A stretch of 34,055 bases of DNA from Treponema sp. (GTDB lineage: Bacteria; Spirochaetota; Spirochaetia; Treponematales; Treponemataceae). This document shows, in pieces, positions 15,320 through 23,427 of this stretch; positions within the stretch are counted from its first letter, which is position 1; each line of letters begins with the position of its first letter. Location: the NCBI GenBank assembly GCA_017395545.1, contig JAFPUF010000104.1:1-34055 (forward strand), written 5' to 3'. The notes under the pieces are model-generated. The model was given only the letters and a program-made list of their open reading frames with translations, had not been told where the DNA came from and did no database searches. A program made the position numbers and the translations under genes.

Positions 15320-17824
15320 ATGGACGCAAATTATTACGACTATCTTACCGGTTTGCCTACGATGACTTACTTCTTTGAGATTTCTGCGGCACGGAAAGAA
15401 AAAATTATAAAAAATTTCGGACAGCCAACCCTCATGTTCCTCACTCTCAGTGGAATGAAATCATACAACCAGAGGAAGGGTTTTTTTGACGGAAACGAAT
15501 TCTTAAAGTCCTTTGCAAAACTTCTGGCACAGTACTTCGAAAACGAAAACTGCTGCCGTCTGGGAGGCGTTCATTTTGCGGTCATAGCAGACGACAGAAA
15601 CATCAAGGAAAAGCTCCAGAAATTCATCGAAGAGAGCCGCCTCATAAATCCCGAAATCGAAACTTTCCCGCATGTCGGCATCTATCAGTATTCAAACGAA
15701 GATGTAAGTATAAACATTGCCTGTGACAGGGCAAAGCTTGCATGCGACACCCTAAAAAACGAGCGTTCATCCGGAATCGCATACTACGATCAGACAATAC
15801 GCCATGCCGAAGAAAATCACCGCTATATTATCGAAAACCTTAACAAGGCAATTTCCGAGCGCTGGATTACGGTTTATTATCAGCCGATTGTGCGCGGCGT
15901 AAACGGAAAAGTCTGTGACGAAGAAGCGCTTGCCCGCTGGATTGACCCGGTAAAAGGCTTTCTTTCTCCAGCCGACTTCATTCCCGTTCTCGAAGAAGAA
16001 AAACTCATTTACAGGCTCGACCTCTACATGCTTGAGCGTGTACTTGAGAAAATGAAATATTTTCAGTCAAATGAAGTTCCGCTTCTTCCGCAGTCAATAA
16101 ACCTTTCCCGCTCAGACTTCGAGTCCTGTGACATCGTTGAGGAAATCCGCACGAGGGTGGATCTCTCAGGCATTCCCCGAAGCAAAATCACAATCGAAAT
16201 CACTGAGAGCATAATCGGCGGTGACTTCGACTTCATGAAAAGACAGATTATCCGTTTCAAGGAACTGGGATTTCCGGTCTGGATGGACGATTTCGGTTCC
16301 GGCTATTCTTCGCTCAATGTTCTCCGGGAGATTCCTTTCGATGTCATCAAATTCGATATGAGTTTCATGCGGAATTTCGACAAAAAGGACAACGGAAAGG
16401 TAATTCTCGCTGAGCTTATGAAAATGGCCTTCGCACTTGGAGTGGACACCGTTTGTGAAGGCGTCGAGACCGAGGAGCAGATTCAGTTTCTGCGTGAAAT
16501 CGGCTGCTCGAAGATTCAGGGCTACTACTACGGAAAGCCGATTCCTTTTGAGACGGTCATTGAAAACCTGAACGACGAAAAATCCCTTGGCTTCGAGAAT
16601 CCTGACGAAACTTTCTATTACGATGCTGTCGGACGGGCAAACCTTCAGAACTTAAATGTAATCAGTTACGGAAACGAAGGGGACTTCAACAATGTGTTCA
16701 ATACGATTCCTCTGGCAGTCCTTGAAATTTCCCCCGAGTCATCCAGCTATGTGCGCACGAATCAGGCATACAGGAATTTCTTCAAGCGCTTTTTCGGCTT
16801 CGGAATTACAAGCGCAGAAATTTCCATCAAAACGATTATGGAAAGCGGCGGTGCGGCATTTTTCAACAGTGCCCTGGAAGTCGCAAAAGACGGAAAAAGA
16901 ATGTTCGTCGATGAGACTCTGCCCGACGGTTCAATCGCAAACTATTTTATCAGAAAACTTGCGGAAAACCCTATCAAAGGAAAAACGGCTCTCGCAGTCG
17001 GTGTCCTCTCAATCAGGGATGCGGAAAAAGGTGCGACCTACGAGAATATTGCGAAAGCTCTGGCAACGGACTATTTTGATCTTTACTATGTAAACCTTGA
17101 GACCGAGGAATTCACGCAGTATTCTTCAAAACTCGGCGAAGAGATGATGACAACCGAACGGCACAGCGAAAACTTCTTTGAGCTGGCAAGAAACGAAGCC
17201 CTCAAATATCTGTACGAAGAAGACCAGCAGATGTTCGTAGAGGCTTTTACAAAAGAGAATGTTTTAAAAGAACTCAGTGAAAACGGAACTTTTGCGATTA
17301 CATACAGGCTTGTTTCCGAAGACAAAACGCCTTTCTATGTCAACATGAAGGTTATGCGGATGCAGAAAGAGAGCAAATACATCATCGTTGCGGTTGGAAA
17401 TGTTGACGCACAGATGAAACAGCGTGAGGCTCTCGAACAGGCACGCCAGGAGCAGACTCTTTATTCAAGGCTCATGTCTCTTTCGGGCGATTTTCTTGCG
17501 ATGTATGTGGTTGACCCGAAAAACGAAGATTTCACAGAATATTCATCAGTCAGTCTTTACGGCGAACTTCAGCTTCCGAAACACGGAACAGGTTTTTTCT
17601 CAGAGACCAGAAAGAATGCAGAAGCCGTGCTGCATCCCGAAGACATCGAATATTTCAAGGAAAACTTCACGAAGGAAAATGTTCTTTCAGAAATCAAAAA
17701 GAAAGGAATTTTCACTCTGCATGCCAGAATCATGCTCGGCGGAGAATACAGACCTTACAGCACAAGAATTTCGATGGTCAAGGAAAACGGCGAAGACAAG
17801 CTGATTGTCGGAACAAGACTGTAG
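15320..17824 (+). CDS. Cyclic-di-GMP phosphodiesterase: degenerate GGDEF, EAL, and C-terminal PAS-like repeats
   Basis: An 834-residue cytoplasmic protein. Residues 1-160 are a GGDEF fold whose signature is GGVHF (82-86), so cyclase activity is not expected. Residues 175-415 are an EAL domain with all key residues: E202-A-L, N261, E293, DDFGSGYSS (D323, D324), K344-F-D346, E380/E383 and Q400-GY. It should hydrolyse c-di-GMP to pGpG, possibly tuned by GTP on the dead GGDEF domain. Residues about 440-575 look PAS-like. Two modules of roughly 110-120 residues follow with a 140-residue period, each carrying an EEFTQYSS/EDFTEYSS segment and an identical FTKENVL (about 643 and 783). I use ATG 15320 rather than TTG 15314 because of the -10 box. 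No transmembrane segment. Confidence 0.9.
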   Translation: MDANYYDYLTGLPTMTYFFEISAARKEKIIKNFGQPTLMFLTLSGMKSYNQRKGFFDGNEFLKSFAKLLAQYFENENCCRLGGVHFAVIADDRNIKEKLQKFIEESRLINPEIETFPHVGIYQYSNEDVSINIACDRAKLACDTLKNERSSGIAYYDQTIRHAEENHRYIIENLNKAISERWITVYYQPIVRGVNGKVCDEEALARWIDPVKGFLSPADFIPVLEEEKLIYRLDLYMLERVLEKMKYFQSNEVPLLPQSINLSRSDFESCDIVEEIRTRVDLSGIPRSKITIEITESIIGGDFDFMKRQIIRFKELGFPVWMDDFGSGYSSLNVLREIPFDVIKFDMSFMRNFDKKDNGKVILAELMKMAFALGVDTVCEGVETEEQIQFLREIGCSKIQGYYYGKPIPFETVIENLNDEKSLGFENPDETFYYDAVGRANLQNLNVISYGNEGDFNNVFNTIPLAVLEISPESSSYVRTNQAYRNFFKRFFGFGITSAEISIKTIMESGGAAFFNSALEVAKDGKRMFVDETLPDGSIANYFIRKLAENPIKGKTALAVGVLSIRDAEKGATYENIAKALATDYFDLYYVNLETEEFTQYSSKLGEEMMTTERHSENFFELARNEALKYLYEEDQQMFVEAFTKENVLKELSENGTFAITYRLVSEDKTPFYVNMKVMRMQKESKYIIVAVGNVDAQMKQREALEQARQEQTLYSRLMSLSGDFLAMYVVDPKNEDFTEYSSVSLYGELQLPKHGTGFFSETRKNAEAVLHPEDIEYFKENFTKENVLSEIKKKGIFTLHARIMLGGEYRPYSTRISMVKENGEDKLIVGTRL

Positions 17825-17870
17825 CATAAGGTCATAAAATCTGAAAACCTTAGAAAATCCTTGAAAATAC

Positions 17871-17899
17871 TTGAAAAATCTTTCTTTTCTCTGTAATAT
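17871..17899 (+). promoter_or_regulatory. Thiamine operon promoter, TTGAAA-17 bp-TAATAT
   Basis: TTGAAA (17871-17876), a 17-bp spacer and TAATAT (17894-17899). Transcription would begin near 17906, exactly at the 5' edge of the TPP aptamer, so the leader consists almost only of the riboswitch. Confidence 0.6.
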
Positions 17900-17907
17900 T
17901 TTTTCCT

Positions 17908-18000
17908 GTACCGGGGTGCCGGCTTTACGTTTGGCTGAGAACATACCCGCAGAACTTCGTATGAGGTTCCAACCTGATCCGGATAATACCGGCGGAGGAA
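17908..18000 (+). promoter_or_regulatory. TPP riboswitch (THI element)
   Basis: The conserved aptamer is complete: GGGGTGCC (17913-17920), CTGAGA (17935-17940), ACCC (17945-17948), ACCTGATCCGGATAATACC (17972-17990) and the 3' segment GGCGGAGGAA (17991-18000). The last segment contains the Shine-Dalgarno (GGAGG) for the ATG at 18004 and in the TPP-bound fold pairs in P4 (CCT 17973-17975 with AGG 17996-17998). There is no terminator hairpin between aptamer and gene. This points to translational control by direct masking of the ribosome site when TPP is plentiful. Confidence 0.95.
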
Positions 18001-18003
18001 GAC

Positions 18004-19041
18004 ATGAAAAAGTCTCTCGTTATCTTCACATCTTTTTTAGTATCATCATTTTTGTTTTCTGGCTGTAACAGGTCATCTAAAAACACAGTTTCAAACCAGC
18101 CCGAAGAAATTACCGTTTACACTTACGACAGTTTTATTTCTGAATGGGGACCCGGCCCAAAAATTGCCGAAAAGTTCGAAAAATCTTCCGGCATAAAAGT
18201 AAATTTCGTTGACTGCGGGGACGGCGTTCAGCTTTTGAGCCGCGCAATTCTTGAAAAAAACAATGTTCAGGCTGACATAATTCTGGGACTCGATAACAAT
18301 ACGGCTCCAAAGGCAATTTCTCAGGATATTCTTTCTTCTTACAAACCAAAGAATTCAGAATCTGTAATTCCCGAGTCTCTGTTCTCTCAGCTCGGAGAGT
18401 CAAATCTTCTTACTCCTTATGATTACAGCCACTTTGCGCTTATTTTTAACACACAGTCAAATTTGCCGGAACCGAAAAGTCTTTCTGATTTAACAAATCC
18501 GGTCTACAAAAATAAAATCATCCTCATGGATCCGAGAACCAGCACTCCGGGACTTGGTTTTGTTGCCTGGACCCGCTCAATTTTTTCTGATGACGATTCT
18601 TTCATAAATTTCTGGACACTTTTAAAATCAAACCTTCTTACGATGGCACCGGGCTGGAGTGCAGGTTACGGCCTTTTTACGGCCGGCGAGGCTCCTCTTG
18701 TAATCAGTTACACCACAAGTCCTGCCGCAAACCTTGAGTACGACAAAATCGATTACTACAAGGCCCTTGTTTTTGATGAAGGCCACTACATTCAGGTTGA
18801 GGGAGCCGGCATTCTCAAAAACGCTCCTCACCGAAAGGCTGCTGAACTTTTCATGGACTTTTTGATTTCAGAAGAGGCTCAGTCAGAACTCCCGCTCACA
18901 CAGTGGATGTATCCTGCGAACTCGCTTGTCGTGCTTCCGGACTGCTATGAAAAGGCTGCCGTCATTCCTGCAAAAACAGTTACTACTGACGTCGAAAAAC
19001 TTGATTCTGTGGTCGAAAAAGTAATGACGCTCCTCCAATAG
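18004..19041 (+). CDS. thiB: Thiamine ABC transporter substrate-binding lipoprotein
   Basis: A 345-residue exported binding protein. The N-terminus is a lipoprotein signal with lipobox LFSGC (Cys21). The mature start ITVYTYDSFISEWGPGP is the thiamine-binding (TbpA/ThiB) signature, followed by VNFVDCGDGVQLLSR and ADIILGLDNN. It should capture thiamine or its phosphates in the periplasm for ThiP/ThiQ. Iron-type binding proteins of the same fold are the alternative, but the TPP riboswitch immediately upstream decides for thiamine. The ribosome site is inside the riboswitch. First gene of a three-gene operon; thiP follows 14 bp after the stop. Confidence 0.93.
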   Translation: MKKSLVIFTSFLVSSFLFSGCNRSSKNTVSNQPEEITVYTYDSFISEWGPGPKIAEKFEKSSGIKVNFVDCGDGVQLLSRAILEKNNVQADIILGLDNNTAPKAISQDILSSYKPKNSESVIPESLFSQLGESNLLTPYDYSHFALIFNTQSNLPEPKSLSDLTNPVYKNKIILMDPRTSTPGLGFVAWTRSIFSDDDSFINFWTLLKSNLLTMAPGWSAGYGLFTAGEAPLVISYTTSPAANLEYDKIDYYKALVFDEGHYIQVEGAGILKNAPHRKAAELFMDFLISEEAQSELPLTQWMYPANSLVVLPDCYEKAAVIPAKTVTTDVEKLDSVVEKVMTLLQ

Positions 19042-19055
19042 CCCGGTCTAAAATC

Positions 19056-20525
19056 GTGCAGAATTTACTTGCTGTGAGCGCTTTCACCGTTTTTCAGGCT
19101 CTCTGTTCTACGGTGATTGCGCTCGTTTTCGGTGTCGCCGCCGCTTTTTTTACGGCGAACCGCTCTTTCCCTGAAAAAAAAATTCTCCTCTCATTTTCTT
19201 CCGTGCCTTTCTGTATTCCGACGCTTCTGATAGCTCTCGGCTTCGTGTCGTTTTTCGGCCTTTCCGGAACCCTCAATTCGTTTCTGAAATCCGTCTTTTC
19301 GCTTTCAAAACCACCTGTCACTTTTCTGTACAGCTTTTTCGGAATCATCATCGCACAGGGCTTTTATAATTTCCCGCTTGTTATGGCTGGTGTTCACGAT
19401 GCGTGGAGCCTTATCCCCTCTGAGCAGGAAAATGCCGCACGTCTTCTTGGTGCCGGTGAACTGAGGATTTTCCGCACCGTGACAGTTTACCAGCTGCTTC
19501 CGGCAATCGCTTCTTCCTGCATGCTCGTTTTTCTGTACTGTTTTTTCAGTTTTATGATAATTCTCCTCTTCGGCGGGGTGGGACTTTCAACTCTGGAGGT
19601 TGAGATTTATAAAACTGCGCGTGCTTCCCTCGATTTTTCACAGGCTTTCAGACTCGCCCTTTGTGAGACTCTGATTGCAGCGCTTTTTGTCGCCATCTAC
19701 TCAAAAATCGAGCAGAATTCTTCGAGCAGCCGGGGAATATCTTTTTACCGTAAGCTTTCAGATGAAAGAATCCGTACTTTTCACGAAAAAATCTTCGCAT
19801 TCATACTTTTTACTTTCATTATTCTTTTTTTTATCGCTCCCGTACTTTCGATTCTGTACAACGCGCTTTCTTCGGGAAAGTCACTTTTTACTTTTCAGAC
19901 TTTTCTTCACGTCTTTAAGATGCGTGGTTTTGCACCTTCTCTTCTGACGACTGTTCTTGTCTCAGCTTTGACAGCGTTTTTTTCGGTTTCTGCCGCTTTT
20001 CTTTATGCGTCATTCGTGCGTTCCGTTGATTTTTACGGAAAAAATATTGCCCTGCGCACATTTCCGATGATTCCAATGTGTGTTTCCGGCGTTGTTACCG
20101 GACTTGTGCTGATTCTTCTTGTAAAAAAAGGCTCGCTTTTTCATCTTGTTTTTGCACAGACCTTTCTTTTCTGGCCGCTTGCGTTCAGGCAGATTTATGC
20201 GTCTCTTTCAAAAATCAGTGACGAGACAGTTGAGGCGGCGAAAATGCTGAGTTCAAATCCGCTCCACCTTGTTTTAAGAATTTACCTTCCTTCGTGCACA
20301 AGGGGAATCTTAAGTGCGGCGGGATTCTGTTTTGCAGTCAGTGCCGGGGATACGACACTTCCGCTTGTTCTTTCTATTCCGAAACTGAATACACTCTCGC
20401 TTTTTACTTACCGGCTCGCTTCTTCTTACAGATTTCACGAAGCCTGTGCGGCGGGAGTTGTTCTCGGGCTTTTGTGCGCAGCCGTGTTTGCAACGGGAAA
20501 CAGACTTAAAAATTCAGGAGAATGA
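19056..20525 (+). CDS. thiP: Thiamine ABC transporter permease (two fused permease halves)
   Basis: A 489-residue integral membrane protein with about 12 hydrophobic segments arranged as two BPD_transp_1 halves (roughly 1-220 and 245-489), the usual ThiP layout. The EAA-type loops are recognisable, e.g. ENAARLLGAGELRIFRTVTV in the first half and VEAAKMLSSNPLHLVLRIYL in the second. The best start is GTG at 19056, 14 bp after thiB; there is no good Shine-Dalgarno, so translation may be coupled to thiB and thus indirectly to the riboswitch. Slightly shorter than the E. coli protein. thiQ begins 2 bp after the stop. Confidence 0.9.
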   Translation: MQNLLAVSAFTVFQALCSTVIALVFGVAAAFFTANRSFPEKKILLSFSSVPFCIPTLLIALGFVSFFGLSGTLNSFLKSVFSLSKPPVTFLYSFFGIIIAQGFYNFPLVMAGVHDAWSLIPSEQENAARLLGAGELRIFRTVTVYQLLPAIASSCMLVFLYCFFSFMIILLFGGVGLSTLEVEIYKTARASLDFSQAFRLALCETLIAALFVAIYSKIEQNSSSSRGISFYRKLSDERIRTFHEKIFAFILFTFIILFFIAPVLSILYNALSSGKSLFTFQTFLHVFKMRGFAPSLLTTVLVSALTAFFSVSAAFLYASFVRSVDFYGKNIALRTFPMIPMCVSGVVTGLVLILLVKKGSLFHLVFAQTFLFWPLAFRQIYASLSKISDETVEAAKMLSSNPLHLVLRIYLPSCTRGILSAAGFCFAVSAGDTTLPLVLSIPKLNTLSLFTYRLASSYRFHEACAAGVVLGLLCAAVFATGNRLKNSGE

Positions 20526-20527
20526 TT

Positions 20528-21217
20528 ATGAGTTATTTTACTGCTGAAAATCTCAGGCTTGACTGGGAGAATTTTTCGCTTGATGTTTCGTTTTCCTGTG
20601 AAAAAGGGACAATGACTTCGATTGTCGGTCCGAGCGGAAGCGGAAAGTCTTCGATACTGCGTCTCATCGCCGGGCTGGAAAAAAGTTCAGAACCTGAGAA
20701 AACTAAGATTTTCCTCGGCAATACGGATATTACTGACTTAAAGCCCAGTAAGCGGGGAATAGGAATGGTCTTTCAGAAGCCGGCACTTTTCACGCATATG
20801 CGGGTTGACGATAACGTGGCTTATGGACTTCGTGCCCTTGGAATGAGCAGAAAAAAAAGCCGTAAAAAGGCGGGAGAATTCCTCAAAAAATTCAATCTTG
20901 AGGGCTTCGGAGAGCGTGCGAGCGAAAATCTTTCAGGCGGCGAAGCCCAGCGGGTTTCTCTTGCGCGTACACTCATCGTAAAGCCGTCACTCATTCTGTT
21001 TGATGAGCCCCTTTCTGCCCTTGATGCTCCTTTGCGGAAAAAACTTGCGTCAGAAATCCGCTCCCTTCAGAAAGAATTTGGTTTCACCGGCATTATGGTG
21101 ACGCACGACATAGAAGAAGCCAAAGCCGTCAGTGACAGGATTATTCTGATAAAGAACGGAAAGCTTGAATGGCAGGGAAATCCTTCTGATTTTAAAGAAG
21201 AAATGCTTTCTGTTTGA
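20528..21217 (+). CDS. thiQ: Thiamine ABC transporter ATP-binding protein
   Basis: A 229-residue ABC ATPase powering thiamine import with ThiP. Walker A is GPSGSGKS (34-41), the Q-loop is in MVFQKPALF (about 90-98), the signature is LSGGEAQRVSLAR (135-147), Walker B is LILFDEP (155-161), the D-loop is SALD, and the switch His is in VTHD (H193). There is no C-terminal regulatory domain, as usual for ThiQ. I prefer the ATG at 20528, 7 nt after AGGAG (20516-20520); an ATG two codons earlier (20522) is almost touching that site and overlaps the thiP stop. Last gene of the riboswitch operon. Confidence 0.93.
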   Translation: MSYFTAENLRLDWENFSLDVSFSCEKGTMTSIVGPSGSGKSSILRLIAGLEKSSEPEKTKIFLGNTDITDLKPSKRGIGMVFQKPALFTHMRVDDNVAYGLRALGMSRKKSRKKAGEFLKKFNLEGFGERASENLSGGEAQRVSLARTLIVKPSLILFDEPLSALDAPLRKKLASEIRSLQKEFGFTGIMVTHDIEEAKAVSDRIILIKNGKLEWQGNPSDFKEEMLSV

Positions 21218-21246
21218 AATAAACGCTTTAATCTTTTTGAATATGT

Positions 21247-21255
21247 TGCTATAAT
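21247..21255 (+). promoter_or_regulatory. Extended -10 promoter (TGCTATAAT) of the glycosyltransferase operon
   Basis: TGCTATAAT, identical to the box at 1911-1919, lies 49 nt before the ATG at 21305, which gives a 5' leader of about 43 nt. No good -35 is seen (TTTAAT at the 17-bp position). Confidence 0.55.
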
Positions 21256-21304
21256 CTGTCATATCTTTGTAAACTTTAACATTTGATTATGTAGGTTAGA
21301 AAAT

Positions 21305-22498
21305 ATGACAATAGTTTTAGTGATGGACTCGTTTGACGAACTCAACAATGGAACCGTGGCTTCTGCAAGAAGATTTGCAGAACATCTGAAAGCTCTTGGG
21401 CACACGGTCAGGACTCTCGGGGCGGACAACAGCGAAAAAAATCCTGAGGCGGCTAAAAATCCGGACCGCTTTGCCATGGAAAAATGGCATATTCCGGTAG
21501 TGTCTTATTTCGCGGACAAGCAGGGAACTGTTTTTGCAAAACCTGATGAAAAAGTGATTCGTGCAGCTTTGACCGGAGCAGATATCGTTCATTTTTATCT
21601 TCCGTCTCCTATGGCACGTCTTACAGAAAAAATTGCACGTGAAATGAATGTCCCATGCCTTGCAGCGTTCCATGTTCAGGCAGAAAACATAACTTACAAT
21701 ATTGGTCTCGGACATTTTGATGCGGCGGCAAGATTCTTTTATAAATTCGAATACAAATATTTTTACAACCGCTTTTCAGATATTCACTGTCCAACGAAAT
21801 TTATCGCCGGGGAGCTCAAAAAAAACGGCTATCCGGCAAAACTTCATGTGATTTCAAATGGTGTTGACGAGATTTTTGTACCACAGGCACCGATCCCTCA
21901 CGAAAAATTCAATATTCTTATGATCGGACGCCTTTCACCTGAAAAAAGACAGGACCTGATAATCAAGGCTGCACGTCTCTCAAAATATGCGGATAAGATT
22001 CAGCTCTATTTTGCAGGACTTGGCCCGTGTGAGAAAAAACTCCGCAAAATGTCTGAAAAACTCCCGAATAAACCTGTTTTCGGTTTCTATTCATCTTCTG
22101 AACTTCTGAATCTTATTGCTAAGACAGATCTTTATGTCCATGCTTCTGATGTTGAAATCGAAGCGATTGCCTGCATGGAAGCGTTCAGCTGCGGTCTTGT
22201 TCCTGTGATTTCGAATGCAAGAAAAAGCGCGACCGTTCAGTTTGCCCTCGACGAGAATTCTCTTTTCCGTGAGGGAGATGCGAAGTCTCTTGCAGAAAAA
22301 ATCGATTTCTGGATTGAGCATCCGGAAGAAAAAACTGCACTTTCAAAAAAATACATTGAAGAAGGCGAAGAATACAGGGTGAGCGCTTCCGTCAAAAAAA
22401 TGGAAGAAGTTTATCGAACAATCATCGGAAATAACTCCACGCCGAAAGAAAAAACTGTGCCCGTACTCCAGAGGAATGAAAAATGCCAGATTGCTTAA
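21305..22498 (+). CDS. Glycosyltransferase, GT4 family
   Basis: A 397-residue GT-B retaining glycosyltransferase. Residues 1-170 are the acceptor half (MTIVLVMDSFDELNNGTVASARRF, then HTVRTLGADN). Residues about 190-370 are the donor half, with ISNGVDEIFVP, IGRLSPEKRQDLIIKAARL (given in two parts: IGRLSPEKRQD, LIIKAARL) and the E-x7-E motif in EIEAIACMEAFSCG. The overall pattern resembles diacylglycerol or phosphatidylinositol glucosyl/mannosyltransferases of GT4, so membrane glycolipid synthesis is plausible; acceptor and sugar cannot be fixed. Ribosome site is weak. Its 3' end overlaps the next gene by 16 bp, so the two are surely co-transcribed. Confidence 0.85.
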   Translation: MTIVLVMDSFDELNNGTVASARRFAEHLKALGHTVRTLGADNSEKNPEAAKNPDRFAMEKWHIPVVSYFADKQGTVFAKPDEKVIRAALTGADIVHFYLPSPMARLTEKIAREMNVPCLAAFHVQAENITYNIGLGHFDAAARFFYKFEYKYFYNRFSDIHCPTKFIAGELKKNGYPAKLHVISNGVDEIFVPQAPIPHEKFNILMIGRLSPEKRQDLIIKAARLSKYADKIQLYFAGLGPCEKKLRKMSEKLPNKPVFGFYSSSELLNLIAKTDLYVHASDVEIEAIACMEAFSCGLVPVISNARKSATVQFALDENSLFREGDAKSLAEKIDFWIEHPEEKTALSKKYIEEGEEYRVSASVKKMEEVYRTIIGNNSTPKEKTVPVLQRNEKCQIA

Positions 22499-23352
22499 AA
22501 AAAGCCGGATTTTTCTTTCTGATTCTTATTCTCTCTCTTGCTCTCATTGCAGAAGAAAGTGCCTCTGTCGAAGAAAGACCACAGCTCCCGGAGAGTGATT
22601 TTTCTCAATGGCACACTGAAAAATTGCCAGGCTTTCTGACTTTCGGAAAAAAAGAATGCAGTGAGATGCCGGGCTCTTCGCCCCTCTGCTGGGACTGCGG
22701 AAATCCCGCATTTTCTGCCTCAGGAAGCAAAAACTGGCCGACCCGGCGGATAATTCTGCCCGACGGAAGCACGGCGGCGCTTTTAACGACAAGAAAAGTT
22801 GTCGGAGTTATTGCGAGCGGTAATCTTTTTACCGGAAGAATCGTCAGAAATATGAGCCTTGCCCAGCTTCTCGGGTTTACGGATGACGGAAAACAGCTTA
22901 TTGACTGGGGCGTACCGTTCACGGGCCGGCCAAAGGGGTTCCGTGTAAAATTTGCTTATGACGGACTTGGTGACAAATGCTCCCTTGTAGCGACCCTTGA
23001 GAATCGCAAAGAAATAGAAGTCACAGAGAAAAAAAAGACAAAGAAAAAGACTGAAAGAAAATATGTGGCGACCGCGGCTTATATCAGCAGGATTGATTTT
23101 GAGAATGAAACAGCCTGTCCCACCAGAGTATCTGAAAAAGATGAGAACGGACTTCGCACTCTCGAAGTAGATTTCGTTTACGGGGAAAATCCTGAAGGAA
23201 CAAATGCCCTTCCTGAAGGTGTCGTCCAGGCAGATTCAGACACTGAAATTACCCATGTGAATGTTGTCTTTGCTTCAAGCGCAAGAGGCGACTATTTTGA
23301 AGGGGTTAAAAACGCAAGTCTCATCGTTAAGGATTTCGAATTTGTGTATTAA
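22483..23352 (+). CDS. Exported protein with a PCMD-like (putative carbohydrate metabolism) domain
   Basis: A 289-residue protein with a signal peptide at 1-23 (LILILSLALIAEE) and then one beta-rich domain. Two stretches fit the PCMD family known mainly from Bacteroidetes surface glycan systems: GNLFTGRIVRNM...GVPFTGRPKGFRVKFAYD near residues 113-165, and the closing GDYFEGVKNASLIVKDFEF (about 268-286), where the family has a beta strand with an Asp-Asp-Phe. A Lys-rich insertion (EKKKTKKKTERK) sits in the middle. A sugar-binding or glycan-associated role is inferred, not shown. The start has GAGGA 7 nt upstream and lies inside the glycosyltransferase gene (16-bp overlap), linking the two. Confidence 0.65.
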   Translation: MPDCLKKAGFFFLILILSLALIAEESASVEERPQLPESDFSQWHTEKLPGFLTFGKKECSEMPGSSPLCWDCGNPAFSASGSKNWPTRRIILPDGSTAALLTTRKVVGVIASGNLFTGRIVRNMSLAQLLGFTDDGKQLIDWGVPFTGRPKGFRVKFAYDGLGDKCSLVATLENRKEIEVTEKKKTKKKTERKYVATAAYISRIDFENETACPTRVSEKDENGLRTLEVDFVYGENPEGTNALPEGVVQADSDTEITHVNVVFASSARGDYFEGVKNASLIVKDFEFVY

Positions 23353-23376
23353 AACCGGGCTCGATTTTATCGACTG

Positions 23377-23420
23377 ATTTTTTGTTTGTCAGTTGATGAA
23401 ACTTGCCTTTTGACCTAAAA
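23377..23420 (+). repeat. Diverged copy of the right end of the terminal element
   Basis: Aligns with 34016-34055: an ATTTTTTGTT tract, GTTGATGAAACT, then TTTGACCTA. The last 26 bp match at 23 positions. It lies directly upstream of murI and supplies its promoter hexamers. Confidence 0.65.
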
Positions 23421-23421
23421 T
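23393..23421 (+). promoter_or_regulatory. murI promoter, TTGATG-17 bp-TAAAAT
   Basis: TTGATG (23393-23398), 17-bp spacer and TAAAAT (23416-23421), ending 6 nt before the murI ATG at 23428. No Shine-Dalgarno fits in the gap. The hexamers lie within the repeat copy at 23377-23420. Confidence 0.6.
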
Positions 23422-23427
23422 AGAATT

